Source of the DNA: Robertmurraya siralis | Lineage (GTDB): Bacteria > Bacillota > Bacilli > Bacillales > Cytobacillaceae | NCBI RefSeq assembly: GCF_005502275.1 | Contig: NZ_SWLZ01000017.1 | Span: 42,854 to 106,853, forward strand | Direction of reading: 5' to 3' | DNA: 64,000 nucleotides | Shown: positions 1 through 9,829 of the stretch, piece by piece | Numbering within the stretch: position 1 is the first letter of the stretch | Layout: every line of letters starts with the position of its first letter | Program-made: the position numbers and the translations under genes | The notes under the pieces: model-generated | Told to the model about the DNA's origin: nothing | The model's input: the letters and a program-made list of their open reading frames with translations, nothing else | Databases searched by the model: none

Positions 1-1
1 A

Positions 2-757
2 GCAACAAAACAATATGGCTCTCTCACCGGGTTTGCCATGCCGTTATTGCTTCTCCCCTCGTTTATAACGTATTCTTTATCGACTTCGCTAGTACCAGCA
101 ATCAGTGAAGCCAATTCTAAAAACGATAAGGGACTCATTGAATATCGCTTACAACAGGCACTGCGCTTTGTCTTTTTAACGGGTGGACTGGCGATTATTA
201 TCTTATACGTTCTAGCAGATCCACTAATGGAATTTATGTATGGCTCTACATCTGGGGCCACTTTTATCAAGATTATGGCTCCGTTCTTCCTGTTCTATTA
301 TTATCAAGGACCGCTTCAAGCAACGTTGCAGGCCTTGGATTTAGCACGAGCAGCGATGATTAACAGCATCATCGGGTCAGCCGTGAAACTCGGGGTCATT
401 TTTGCTCTCGCCAGTCAACCAAACTTTGGTATTAATGGGGCAGCACTTGGAATTATTATCGGCATCGTCTTGGTTACCTTTCTCCATTTTGCCACTGTTT
501 TGAAACGAATTTCCTTTACTTTTTATATACGAGATTATGCAAAAGGATTTATCGTCATACTTCTCTCAGGAGCGCTTGGTTTTTATACTTATGCACAAAT
601 TTCAAGTCTTTCACTTGCAAGCCACATCATCCTTGCTGCTATTGTTATGAGCTTAAGTTATGCTGTTCTTTTGCTCCTGTTTGGCTTAGTTCGAAAACAT
701 GATCTGCAAAGAATTCCAAAAATCGGCGGATTTTTAGCAATCTTTGCTTTTAAATAA
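2..757 (+). CDS. spoVB: SpoVB-type polysaccharide/lipid flippase, C-terminal part (5' end outside window)
   Basis: The reading frame is already open at base 2, so the N-terminal half lies outside the window. About 250 residues of a very hydrophobic protein are visible, with at least six membrane segments. An early stretch reading GFAMPLLLLPSFITYSLSTS is typical of the SpoVB/MurJ (MVF/MATE-like) exporter family. SpoVB is needed for spore cortex synthesis and is thought to move lipid-linked precursors across the forespore membrane. Its position next to yrbG, the TIGR04086 gene and yajC matches Bacillus. The family call is secure; the exact substrate is not known from sequence. Confidence 0.88.
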   Translation, partial: ATKQYGSLTGFAMPLLLLPSFITYSLSTSLVPAISEANSKNDKGLIEYRLQQALRFVFLTGGLAIIILYVLADPLMEFMYGSTSGATFIKIMAPFFLFYYYQGPLQATLQALDLARAAMINSIIGSAVKLGVIFALASQPNFGINGAALGIIIGIVLVTFLHFATVLKRISFTFYIRDYAKGFIVILLSGALGFYTYAQISSLSLASHIILAAIVMSLSYAVLLLLFGLVRKHDLQRIPKIGGFLAIFAFK

Positions 758-780
758 GTTTGTTTAACGAGAATTTTTAT

Positions 781-825
781 ATTTGGCCCATTTGAGAGAT
801 TCCCCTCGTAAAAAATGGGCCAAAT
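781..825. terminator. Hairpin between convergent spoVB and yrbG
   Basis: A 13-bp perfect stem (781-793 with 813-825) closes a 19-base loop in the gap between two converging genes. Neither side has a clear run of T directly after the stem, so it is a plausible bidirectional terminator but not a textbook one. Confidence 0.55.
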
Positions 826-853
826 CAACCATTTTGAAAATCTTCTCCATCTT

Positions 854-1498
854 TCATCTAAAATCCTGAATATCAATAAAAAAGTCGCCATTTTGAAAGC
901 TGCAGAAGGATATTTTTTTTACATCCCGGTAACCGCGCTTTCGCAATTCCTGTCTGAGCCATAATGAATTTTTCTCGATGCGTTCCAAATTTTTCGTTTG
1001 GATCTCCCCATCAATGATGAGCGGAATGGTGTAGCTGCTTTGATTCTTTTCTTTTTCGAACACAGTTAACTTTCCAGATGTCTCCAAAATGGCAAATTCC
1101 ACATCGGCGATATTGCGAACATTTTGTTCTCTCAATTGTAACAACAAATCATCAAAATTATAGCGCTGCCTTTTCATTTCTTTTTCATCAATTTTTCCCT
1201 TATTGATAATCAATATGGGCTTTCCTTCCACCACATCCCGGAAGTGTTTGCTCTTTAACGAGATATAGGCAAATACGATTTGGATGGTCATCAGTAACAG
1301 CATCGGTATAATGACATGAAAGAGCTTATTATTCGGATCATCGATCGCTGCAACTGCCAATTCTGCAATCATTATATAAACGACTAAATCTAAAATACTA
1401 AGTTCGCCAATTTCACGCTTTCCCATCATGCGAAAAATAAGGATAATAAGAGCATAAAAAAATAGTGTTCGTAACGCAATTGGAATAAGCTCAGCCAC
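854..1498 (-). CDS. yrbG: DUF421 (YetF-like) membrane protein
   Basis: A 214-residue protein with about three N-terminal membrane helices followed by a soluble domain, the layout of the DUF421/YetF family. The motif FRMMGKREIGELSILDLVVY is the family hallmark. The start chosen is GTG at 1498, preceded by AAGGGG at 8 bases and giving the usual N-terminus VAELIPIALRT. A longer frame to 1600 exists but adds residues foreign to the family. B. subtilis has yrbG at the same place beside spoVB. Family members are linked to spore coat and germination phenotypes, but the biochemical role is unknown. Confidence 0.85.
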   Translation of the reverse strand: MAELIPIALRTLFFYALIILIFRMMGKREIGELSILDLVVYIMIAELAVAAIDDPNNKLFHVIIPMLLLMTIQIVFAYISLKSKHFRDVVEGKPILIINKGKIDEKEMKRQRYNFDDLLLQLREQNVRNIADVEFAILETSGKLTVFEKEKNQSSYTIPLIIDGEIQTKNLERIEKNSLWLRQELRKRGYRDVKKISFCSFQNGDFFIDIQDFR

Positions 1499-1760
1499 AT
1501 TCTTTTCCCCTTCCGTGAATTTCTTATCTATCTTTTCTTTTATTATTATCCACATTCCTTGCCTAAATATGAAAAGTGAGTTTTTTCGCCAGCAGTCCAA
1601 TTTGTTCGAAATGGAAAAGTTCAGCTTCTATTTTTCTCTGCTCCTGAATATGCATGTACTAAGACAAGCAAAGTAGCTTGTTCATCACCTGCCATGAAAA
1701 GTTGAACTCGCTGCTAAGCACAAAAATACATGAAGTCTTGATCGAAGGGAGAGGGTCAAA

Positions 1761-2153
1761 ATAGAAGAGTCAAAAAACCATGGAATTGCTATTTTATATG
1801 GAGTAATCGGCATATTTTTACTATTAATTATTGCCAGCTTTGTATTCTCTGTTATACTGCGATTTACGAATACACAAGAATCATCATTAGGAATTTTAAC
1901 GACGATAATTTCCTTTATAACGTTATTTGCAGGCGGTTTTATTACTGGAAGAAAGGGGAAAGAGAAAGGCTGGCTCATTGGTGCATTAACAGGGGCTATT
2001 TACACATTGATCATTTTCCTATTTCAATACTTGGGTTATGACAGCTTATTTTCTTTAGAGCAAATTGTCTACCATGTTTGCTATATTCTTACAGCGATGA
2101 TGGGAGGAATACTGGGCGTTAATATGAGCAGTCCAAAAACAAGAAGCATTTAA
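1761..2153 (+). CDS. yrzE: TIGR04086-like small membrane protein (YrzE-like) without ATG/GTG/TTG start
   Basis: An open frame of 130 codons encodes a four-helix hydrophobic protein (around residues 8-30, 41-62, 70-88 and 104-122). It has the Gly-rich segment GGFITGRKGKEKGWLIGALT expected of the TIGR04086 family found between spoVB and yajC in Bacillus. The frame runs from the stop TGA at 1731 without any ATG, GTG or TTG before the conserved part. The best start is ATA at 1761 (ATAGAAGAGTC), with the purine-rich GGGAGAGGG a few bases upstream. The next TTG is near 2007, already inside the third helix. Either a rare AUA start is used or a base is wrong or mutated. The function of the family is unknown. 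Confidence 0.7.
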   Translation: MEESKNHGIAILYGVIGIFLLLIIASFVFSVILRFTNTQESSLGILTTIISFITLFAGGFITGRKGKEKGWLIGALTGAIYTLIIFLFQYLGYDSLFSLEQIVYHVCYILTAMMGGILGVNMSSPKTRSI

Positions 2154-2366
2154 ACGCCGTCTTTTTTAACTGATGATTCAAAGTGTGACAAAAACCTTCA
2201 GATCAACTCACTTTTTGTGGGTTCTGTAGAGTGCTTCTCTTGCACCTACCGCTACAATCAAGCAGCCATAAAACACGGCACCCGATTCTTTGAAAGCTTA
2301 TACTAGCATATATATCTTTATTTAAAGCTTTCAAACAGACATATAATAAATCTATATTTAAAGAAA

Positions 2367-2410
2367 AAACTGTAGACAAACCCGAAAAATTTCGAGTTTG
2401 TCTACAGTTT
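2367..2410 (-). terminator. Terminator of the ruvA-yajC operon
   Basis: A 21-bp near-perfect stem (2367-2387 with 2390-2410, one G-U pair) lies 40 bases beyond the yajC stop. On the minus strand it runs into TTTCTT, giving a T-rich tail. A second small hairpin (2414-2419 with 2426-2431) sits between it and yajC. Confidence 0.8.
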
Positions 2411-2450
2411 GCGCCCATCTTTTTTGATGGGTGTTTTTGGCTGAAAAGCA

Positions 2451-2735
2451 CTAGCTTTTAGCAAGTAAATCACTTGATGATTCGATTACTTCACGTACCG
2501 CAGCACGATCGTATGTAAGACGGCTTCCATCGCCACATTTGATGACAATTTGTCCTTCGTCGATCGCATCAACGATTCCATGAAGACCGCCAATCGTCAC
2601 AATCTTGTCACCTTTTTTAAGATCATTTTGCATTTGCTGAACTGCTTTTTGTCGCTTTTGTTGCGGGCGAATTAATAAAAAGTAGAAAATCGCAAACATT
2701 AATATCAGTGGTGCAATTGTACCTAGCATTTCCAT
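2451..2735 (-). CDS. yajC: YajC (YrbF), accessory subunit of the Sec translocon
   Basis: A 94-residue protein with one N-terminal membrane helix (about 5-22) followed by the YajC signature FLLIRPQQKRQKAVQQMQN and a small soluble domain. YajC associates with SecDF at the cytoplasmic membrane and supports Sec export, though its precise role is unsettled. AAGGAGG lies 8 bases before the ATG at 2735. It is the last gene of the leftward ruvA-ruvB-queA-tgt-yajC operon and is followed by the strong terminator at 2367-2410. The tgt-yajC linkage is widespread in bacteria. Confidence 0.93.
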   Translation of the reverse strand: MEMLGTIAPLILMFAIFYFLLIRPQQKRQKAVQQMQNDLKKGDKIVTIGGLHGIVDAIDEGQIVIKCGDGSRLTYDRAAVREVIESSSDLLAKS

Positions 2736-2773
2736 TCGTCCAACCTCCTTTCAAGCCATTTATATTTACTCTT

Positions 2774-3955
<1,182 letters not shown>

Positions 3956-3959
3956 TCAA

Positions 3960-4988
3960 CTATAATATCAACATCGCATCTCCAAAACTAAAGAAACGGT
4001 ATTTTTCTTCTACTGCAGTTCGGTAAGCATGGAGTACATGCTCTCGCCCCGCTAAAGCACTGACAAGCATAATTAATGTTGACTTCGGCAAATGAAAATT
4101 TGTAATCATGCCATCAATTGCTTTAAATGAATAGCCTGGATAAATAAAAATATCGGTCCAGCCACTGTCAGCTATAAATTTCCCATCATTCTTTGATGCG
4201 ATGGTTTCCAACGTCCTTGTTGACGTCGTCCCAACTGAAATAATTCGACCTCCAGCGTCGCGCACCCCATTTAACAGTTGTGCTGTTTCTTCAGTCATTT
4301 GGAAAAATTCTGCATGCATCTCATGCTCCTTAATATCATCCACACTTACAGGACGGAAGGTACCGAGACCGACATGTAAGGTAATAAAAGCAATATGAAC
4401 CCCCATCACCTTAAGCTCTGCAAGAAGTTCTTCGGTAAAATGAAGACCTGCAGTTGGTGCTGCTGCAGAGCCCCGTTCCTTTGCATAAACAGTTTGATAC
4501 CTCTCTTTATCTTCAAGCTGTTCCTTAATATAAGGGGGCAACGGCATTTCCCCGAGAGCCTCTAGTACCTCATAAAAAATACCCTCATAGCGAAATTGCA
4601 GAAGTCTGCCGCCATGATCTTTTTCACCAACACAAACAGCAGAAAGCAAACCATTCCCAAAAAAAATGACAGAGCCTTTCTTAATCCGTTTAGCCGGCTT
4701 TACCAAAGTCTCCCATGTATCACCTTCTAGTTGTTTTAACAAAAGGACTTCGATTTTTGCACCTGTATCTTCTTTTTCCCCAAAAAGCCGTGCTGGTAAA
4801 ACTCTCGTATCATTTAAAACGAGACAATCACCTGGTTTAACATAACTCTTTAAATTTTTAAAAATATCATGTTCAATTTCACCATTTTCCTTGTTTAAGA
4901 CCATCAGCCTGCTGCTCGCTCGTTCCTGTAAAGGGGTTTGCGCAATCAGTTCTTCAGGCAAATGAAAATCAAATAAATCTACTTTCAA
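3960..4988 (-). CDS. queA: S-adenosylmethionine:tRNA ribosyltransferase-isomerase
   Basis: QueA adds the epoxycyclopentane-diol ring, taken from SAM ribose, to preQ1 in tRNA, the step after Tgt. The N-terminus [19 protein letters not shown] and the conserved blocks [23 protein letters not shown] and [14 protein letters not shown] identify it. I place the start at TTG 4988, giving LKVDLFDF with AGGGTGA just upstream. A GTG at 4997 in the same frame is the alternative. It lies 46 bases upstream of tgt in the same operon, so two consecutive steps of queuosine synthesis are co-transcribed. Confidence 0.95.
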   Translation of the reverse strand: MKVDLFDFHLPEELIAQTPLQERASSRLMVLNKENGEIEHDIFKNLKSYVKPGDCLVLNDTRVLPARLFGEKEDTGAKIEVLLLKQLEGDTWETLVKPAKRIKKGSVIFFGNGLLSAVCVGEKDHGGRLLQFRYEGIFYEVLEALGEMPLPPYIKEQLEDKERYQTVYAKERGSAAAPTAGLHFTEELLAELKVMGVHIAFITLHVGLGTFRPVSVDDIKEHEMHAEFFQMTEETAQLLNGVRDAGGRIISVGTTSTRTLETIASKNDGKFIADSGWTDIFIYPGYSFKAIDGMITNFHLPKSTLIMLVSALAGREHVLHAYRTAVEEKYRFFSFGDAMLIL

Positions 4989-5141
4989 TGATGTCACCCT
5001 GTTTCTAGTTCATAACTTCATTCACTTTAATATATTCTAATGCTTCCTCACTTCTGGTGAAATTAGATTTCACGAAAAAATGAGCTACAGCCAAATAACT
5101 CGCTCTTAGTTTGCTGACAACTGCTGAAATATACAACAGCA

Positions 5142-5348
5142 TCAACGAAATTTTCCAATAAAATAAAAGATGAGAGAAAGAACGATACTAATTAAAATCG
5201 ATGTAACAATCGGAAAATAAAAGGTTGTGTTGCCCTTTTTTACAACAATATCCCCAGGTAGCTTTCCAATTTGAATAAATTGCATAAGAAATCCTACGAC
5301 AAAAATGATTACGCCCACAATCATTAAAAGTTTAGGAATTCCGCTCAA
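5142..5348 (-). CDS. DUF2905 small membrane protein
   Basis: A 68-residue protein with two membrane helices (about 6-26 and 45-65) separated by the loop [19 protein letters not shown], the DUF2905 signature. The start is TTG at 5348, preceded by GGAGGTG. It overlaps the last 17 bases of ruvB, so the two are translationally coupled. Bacillus genomes carry this gene between ruvB and queA. No function is known. Confidence 0.85.
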   Translation of the reverse strand: MSGIPKLLMIVGVIIFVVGFLMQFIQIGKLPGDIVVKKGNTTFYFPIVTSILISIVLSLIFYFIGKFR

Positions 5349-6345
5349 CTGAAGGCACCTCCATCCCGAAATGGCGATAAACTAGGTCTGTTACAACCCG
5401 ACCTCGAGGAGTTCTTTGCAGGAAGCCAATTTGTAATAAATAAGGCTCGTACACATCTTCAATTGTTGTCGATTCTTCACCAATTGTAGCAGCAATCGTC
5501 TCTAAACCAACTGGACCGCCGCGAAATTTCTCAATGATTCCTTTTAGTAACTTATGGTCAATATGATCTAAGCCTAGCCTGTCCACTTGCAGAAGCTCTA
5601 AAGCCTTCTGTGCCAACGAATGATCAATGGCTCCATTGCCACGAACTTGTGCAAAGTCTCGCACCCTTCTTAGCAACCGATTAGCTATTCTCGGCGTCCC
5701 TCTTGATCTTCTTGCTATTTCGACAGCTGCCAATGAATCGATATCAACTTCAAATACGTCAGCCGTTCGAATCACAATTTCCCTTAACTGCTCTTCACAA
5801 TAATATTCTAGCCTGCTTAAAACCCCAAAGCGATCGCGTAAAGGAGCCGACAGTGAGCCCACTCTTGTCGTTGCACCGACCAAGGTAAACGGCGGTAAAT
5901 CTAAACGAACCGAGCGTGCACTAGGTCCTGTACCAATCACAATATCCAAGCAAAAATCCTCCATAGCCGGGTAAAGTACCTCTTCAATTGATCGTGGTAA
6001 GCGATGGATTTCGTCAATAAAAAGGACATCGCCTGGCTCCAACGCCGTTAAAATGGCTGCCAAATCACCTGGACGCTCAATTGCAGGTCCGGCCGTCGTT
6101 CGGATATTGACACCCATTTCATTTGCGATAATGGTTGCTAAAGTGGTTTTCCCAAGACCGGGTGGACCGTAAAGGAGAACATGGTCCAATGTTTCTTGAC
6201 GAAGTTTTGCTGCTTCAATAAAAATTTCTAAATTCTCTTTCACCTTATCCTGGCCTATGTACTGCTTTAGATTCTGCGGGCGCAAGCTTTGTTCGAGGGA
6301 AAGCTCCTGCATATCAGCTTCACCAGACACAATCCGTTCCTCCAC
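5332..6345 (-). CDS. ruvB: Holliday junction branch-migration helicase RuvB
   Basis: An AAA+ motor of 337 residues with Walker [12 protein letters not shown], Walker B FIDEIHRL, sensor [18 protein letters not shown] and a C-terminal winged helix containing [15 protein letters not shown]. As a hexamer it pumps DNA through the RuvA-held Holliday junction. The start chosen is GTG at 6345 (V-E-E-R-I-V-S), which matches the usual Bacillus N-terminus and has GGGGTGA just upstream. A GTG at 6354 would add three residues. It sits 15 bases after ruvA. Confidence 0.96.
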   Translation of the reverse strand: MEERIVSGEADMQELSLEQSLRPQNLKQYIGQDKVKENLEIFIEAAKLRQETLDHVLLYGPPGLGKTTLATIIANEMGVNIRTTAGPAIERPGDLAAILTALEPGDVLFIDEIHRLPRSIEEVLYPAMEDFCLDIVIGTGPSARSVRLDLPPFTLVGATTRVGSLSAPLRDRFGVLSRLEYYCEEQLREIVIRTADVFEVDIDSLAAVEIARRSRGTPRIANRLLRRVRDFAQVRGNGAIDHSLAQKALELLQVDRLGLDHIDHKLLKGIIEKFRGGPVGLETIAATIGEESTTIEDVYEPYLLQIGFLQRTPRGRVVTDLVYRHFGMEVPSVERNS

Positions 6346-6360
6346 GATCTTCACCCCTTT

Positions 6361-6969
6361 CTATTTTAATAATTTCTGCAAACCTTTTTTTATGTATTGA
6401 TCTGTCGTTAATGTTTCTTTCTGTAATTCAGGCGCAATCTTCTTAACCTCTTTTTCAGAATAACCGAGCGCTTTTAAAGCTAAAAACGCTTCTTCAAGTT
6501 CTTGATTTGCGCTCTCTTTTCGAACCCCTTTGTCAGGAGCAAAAAGATCAGGGAAAAAGTCTGGCACGACATTATGAAGCTTTCCTTTTAAATCAAGAAT
6601 CATTTGTCTCGCTGTTTTCTTTCCCACCCCTGGGAACTTCACTAAAAAGCCTTCATCTTCATTTTCGATTGCATCGACAACCTGCTCTGGATCTCCCGCA
6701 GCTAAAATAGCTAACGCCCCTTTGGGACCAATACCAGAGACATTTAACAATTTCGTAAACAAGGTTTTTTCTTCCCTTGTTTGAAAACCATACAATGCCA
6801 TCATATCTTCACGAACATAGTGATATGTATAAATTTTAATTTCTTTTCCTTGATCCTTCGCATAAACAAACGGATTAGGCGTTGTAATTTGAAAGCCCAC
6901 TCCGCTCGTTTCCAACACAATATATTCAGGGCCGATAAAATCGACCTTCCCTTGAATAAACTCAAACAA
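6361..6969 (-). CDS. ruvA: Holliday junction DNA-binding protein RuvA
   Basis: RuvA clamps the four-way junction and loads RuvB. The protein is 202 residues from TTG 6969 ([20 protein letters not shown]), the normal length and N-terminus for the family, with GAGGGG upstream. The frame extends to 7041 but the extra 24 residues have no family counterpart. Visible are the OB-fold N-terminus, the helix-hairpin-helix repeats ([16 protein letters not shown] and [19 protein letters not shown]) and the C-terminal RuvB-binding three-helix domain ([17 protein letters not shown]). It is the first gene of the operon. Confidence 0.94.
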   Translation of the reverse strand: MFEFIQGKVDFIGPEYIVLETSGVGFQITTPNPFVYAKDQGKEIKIYTYHYVREDMMALYGFQTREEKTLFTKLLNVSGIGPKGALAILAAGDPEQVVDAIENEDEGFLVKFPGVGKKTARQMILDLKGKLHNVVPDFFPDLFAPDKGVRKESANQELEEAFLALKALGYSEKEVKKIAPELQKETLTTDQYIKKGLQKLLK

Positions 6970-7255
6970 CTGCACTCGCCCCTCTATTTTGCTGTACTTC
7001 ATTGTATCATACAATCCACCTGCCATAAAGAAAAGCCTCATTTCAAACAGGAGCGGCGTTTATGAATCATTTCTGTTAAAACACTATTTTTCTCTTTTGG
7101 AGCAACAATTGATGCTGCGGAAATTTTAAAAAATGTTTTACGCTGAACAGACTAGGACACTATCTGCAATACAGAATGCGAAACATGGCAATCGTTTGTC
7201 GTGGTGAGACAGTTTATAAGAGTGACAGATGCATGAACAACCTCTTAACACCGAT
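6970..7255. other. Intergenic region upstream of ruvA
   Basis: About 285 bases between the ruvA start and the bofC terminator. No open frame with a ribosome site is seen. It should hold the ruvA operon promoter, but I could not pick one confidently. Confidence 0.4.
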
Positions 7256-7283
7256 AAAAAAAGAACCGATTTTAATTCGGTTC
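7255..7283 (-). terminator. Terminator of bofC
   Basis: The stem GAACCGA (7263-7269) pairs with TCGGTTC (7277-7283). On the minus strand it is followed by a run of seven T. It lies 14 bases past the bofC stop. Confidence 0.85.
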
Positions 7284-7296
7284 CATCAATCCTTCA

Positions 7297-7830
7297 TTAA
7301 TTGGCTACCTTCTCTTCTAGGGTAAAGTCTTTGAAAGTTTCTAGCACTTCGACATAATGGTGCTTATCCTTTATTGGGATTCCCTTCTTCAACTCTTCAT
7401 GTTTTTTACTTTCAAGCTTACCGATATCTAATTGAAAAAAAGTATGAATAATTTTTGAGGTTTGCGGCTTGCCATTAAAAATGGTCAATGCTCCATCGTT
7501 ATTAATCCCAAAATAACCATTAGCTTTAAGGAGCGGCGAAATATCATCCACGAATTCTCTAAAAACTACTCTATCTTCAGTCATGTCAATAAGCTGCCAG
7601 CCATCATATTTTGCCCAAAAATCCTCCATCGACCAAATTGTTTCTTTGATCGTTTCTTGACTGAACTCCCCGTCCAGATACATCCGTTCCAGTACCACTT
7701 GAACTTCAAGAGGTTCAAACTGTAACGTTTCTTTAGTCTGATCATTTTTTGCTTCAGCACTCATGATGCCATTGATTCCGGAAAGGAAGATTGCAATCAG
7801 TAAAAATATTAAAGACCTAATGACTTTCAC
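7297..7830 (-). CDS. bofC: BofC, intercompartmental signalling checkpoint protein
   Basis: BofC is made in the forespore, exported to the intermembrane space, and restrains SpoIVB-dependent activation of pro-sigma-K processing. The 177-residue protein starts with a Sec signal peptide (basic VKVIRS, hydrophobic core, cleavage near SAEA). It then has the BofC N-terminal segment VQVVLERMYLDGEFSQETI and a C-terminal domain with GYFGINNDGALTIFNGKP. The start chosen is GTG at 7830 with AGAGGTGA upstream; a GTG at 7839 would leave no room for a ribosome site. The related spoIVFA/spoIVFB genes of the same checkpoint lie at 18.9-20.5 kb. Confidence 0.9.
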   Translation of the reverse strand: MKVIRSLIFLLIAIFLSGINGIMSAEAKNDQTKETLQFEPLEVQVVLERMYLDGEFSQETIKETIWSMEDFWAKYDGWQLIDMTEDRVVFREFVDDISPLLKANGYFGINNDGALTIFNGKPQTSKIIHTFFQLDIGKLESKKHEELKKGIPIKDKHHYVEVLETFKDFTLEEKVAN

Positions 7831-7954
7831 AGTGGTCACCTCTTTTAATCAAACCTATATCAATTAACGTTTAAACAATTGCTATATCTCCACTATTATT
7901 TTGACCAAATAAAGAAATATTATCCTTTTTCATAAGAGAAAAAGAAATTTTTTC

Positions 7955-8004
7955 CAAAAAAGAAAAAACACAAAGGAGCAAAGCCTTTTTCAGCTTGCTC
8001 CTTT
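7955..8004 (-). terminator. Terminator of the coxA-like gene
   Basis: The stem 7972-7984 pairs with 7992-8004 (AAAGGAGCAAAGC with GCTTGCTCCTTT, one bulge). On the minus strand it is followed by a T-rich stretch. Confidence 0.75.
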
Positions 8005-8007
8005 AAG

Positions 8008-8724
8008 TCATTGATTATACTCAACACTTCTATTTCTTTCATTACTAATTGTTTTAAACATATGATCAATCTCTTCATCGACCATGTCGCGCGGTCCACC
8101 ATCACGAAGCTGATTATCAATCGTACGGATTCTGCTATAGGTGCTGTCATTTGTCGTAACTGAAACTATTCTGCCGTCAGCATATGGTTCTATAGCATCC
8201 ACAATTGCCGCTTTCGTTTCTTCAGCTCTCAAAGGATCTTCCAAAACAGCGCCGACAATAATCCGCTCCCGATGCACCACCGCTCTCGCATCTGCAACAT
8301 TGACAACTGTTGTAGCGATATTTCCAACTCTTTGAGCAAGCCTCCCATTATAGGCTGTATAATAAGAGCTTCTTGCTCCACTGTTATTGTCATTTAAATG
8401 GGCATGATAATTTTGATCATCGCGACTAAATAAAGTATGGTTATATTCTCCTCCGGGAGCCGCCTCATTATTAATTCCGCGAATGTCGTTATTTCTTCCT
8501 TCTCCTGCAATGGTATGATCCATTAATTCTGTTACGGGCCCATCGTTATCCTCATTCAACCAATTCGTATTCCCTCCGTCTTCCTCATGGTGTTCATTTG
8601 AATAATAACCGATAGCAAGAGGTTGTCGATCCCGGCCGTCTACTGCCTCATCATTATTGCCACATGCCCCGAGACTTAACACTATAGCTACAGCAGCAAG
8701 CCATGTTAATTTTTTATAGTTCAA
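8008..8724 (-). CDS. coxA: CoxA/YhcN-YlaJ family sporulation lipoprotein
   Basis: A 238-residue lipoprotein: the signal peptide ends in the lipobox LSLGAC with the modified Cys at residue 21. It is followed by a low-complexity Asn/Asp/Glu/Gly-rich stretch (25-125) and a YhcN/YlaJ domain (about 125-230) with RVGNIATTVVNVADARAVVH and YSRIRTIDNQLRDGGPRDMV. B. subtilis coxA, encoding a spore cortex protein, lies next to safA, which supports the name. The start is TTG at 8724 with AAGGGG upstream. The acidic linker is unusually long. The molecular function is unknown; a spore membrane or cortex location is inferred from the family. Confidence 0.82.
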   Translation of the reverse strand: MNYKKLTWLAAVAIVLSLGACGNNDEAVDGRDRQPLAIGYYSNEHHEEDGGNTNWLNEDNDGPVTELMDHTIAGEGRNNDIRGINNEAAPGGEYNHTLFSRDDQNYHAHLNDNNSGARSSYYTAYNGRLAQRVGNIATTVVNVADARAVVHRERIIVGAVLEDPLRAEETKAAIVDAIEPYADGRIVSVTTNDSTYSRIRTIDNQLRDGGPRDMVDEEIDHMFKTISNERNRSVEYNQ

Positions 8725-8827
8725 GATAATACGCCCCTTCTACTCTCAAATAAGAGCAAAACACTTGCTCACTATTAGAGTGTGAGGTGCATTCCTTTTT
8801 CATCCTGTCAGTTCCGACCAGTCTGCT

Positions 8828-9829
8828 TTATTTTTGGGAAAGCACACTTAAAGCAAGCTTTAGCTCCTTAATAAAACGCTCTCTTTCAAAAAACTGGCCT
8901 ACTGTTAAATCAAGAACTTGACGCACAATAATCGGATTATTATAGTGCTTCTCCCTGATCAATCTATTCCATTCCCTAAAAATGTCAGATGGAAAAGCTA
9001 ATCCATACAAAAAGAATTTCGAATGTAAGAAAGGACGTATTAATTCCAATTTTACCAACCGCTCAAGCGACCAATCAATATGAGGAAGAATTCGATTAGC
9101 AAATTGAAGATAATCAAGACTTCTATCTCCTATCGTAATTAAATCGAAATCAATGAGATATAACTCTTCCCCTTCTATTCGTAGAAAATTATGATGCGCC
9201 AAGTCCCCATGTAAGACAGTGGGGCAATCGATGGCTCCATCTTCTTGCTCCAAACCACGAAAAGACCAATCTGCCCATTGTAATATCTCTTCAATAATTT
9301 CTTTTTGAACAAAAAATTTTATAAATGAAATTTGGTTCAGAAAAGCAATTGTTCTTTCCCTCCACTTATTTAGTAAGTGCTGTTTTTTTAGCCTTCCATT
9401 ATATTTTTCAACAAGCACTCTGCCGACTTCATGGAATTGATGTAACAAAGCTAAAGCTTCAACCCTATTATCATGCCCTTCATAGGTAAATGAATGAGCG
9501 GAAGGGGGAAGGTATTCGATAATGCCATAAAATGTTTGTTCAAATAATAAAGGGGAACCATTTGTTAAATTATAAAAAGAATAAGTATGAGGAAATCCGT
9601 GCTTCTTTAAATCCATTGTTATGTTTACTTGCGTCCTGAGGCGACGATATGATGGATAACCTTTGACGATATACTTGGTAAAGTCTTTACTTTCAAGAAG
9701 GAAAACATGATTGCGAAGAGGCTGTAACGATGTAATTTGAAAGGGAAGCTGGTCTTGTAAATAAAAAAGGAGACGATCCATATATAAACCGTCTCCCTGA
9801 TCGTTAATCGTCACTTCCATCACTTTCAT
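8828..9829 (-). CDS. CotS-family kinase-like spore protein, overlapping safA
   Basis: A 333-residue member of the aminoglycoside-phosphotransferase/CotS superfamily. The catalytic signature HGDLAHHNFLRIEGEELYLI (about residue 210) and the metal-binding block LIDFDLITIGDRSLDYLQF are intact, so it could be an active kinase. The substrate is unknown. The start is ATG at 9829 with AAGGA 6-7 bases upstream; it overlaps the safA end by 26 bases, implying translational coupling. CotS, CotI, YutH and YsxE are coat proteins of this superfamily. The pairing of a LysM coat-assembly gene with a CotS-like gene is repeated at spoVID-ysxE in this window. Confidence 0.75.
   Translation of the reverse strand: MKVMEVTINDQGDGLYMDRLLFYLQDQLPFQITSLQPLRNHVFLLESKDFTKYIVKGYPSYRRLRTQVNITMDLKKHGFPHTYSFYNLTNGSPLLFEQTFYGIIEYLPPSAHSFTYEGHDNRVEALALLHQFHEVGRVLVEKYNGRLKKQHLLNKWRERTIAFLNQISFIKFFVQKEIIEEILQWADWSFRGLEQEDGAIDCPTVLHGDLAHHNFLRIEGEELYLIDFDLITIGDRSLDYLQFANRILPHIDWSLERLVKLELIRPFLHSKFFLYGLAFPSDIFREWNRLIREKHYNNPIIVRQVLDLTVGQFFERERFIKELKLALSVLSQK

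Noticed and set aside
6970..7041. Longer N-terminus of RuvA
   Set aside because: The extra 24 residues are absent from the family, and TTG 6969 has a ribosome site and the expected N-terminus.
7462..7725. 87-codon plus-strand frame
   Set aside because: It is antisense to bofC and has no family features.
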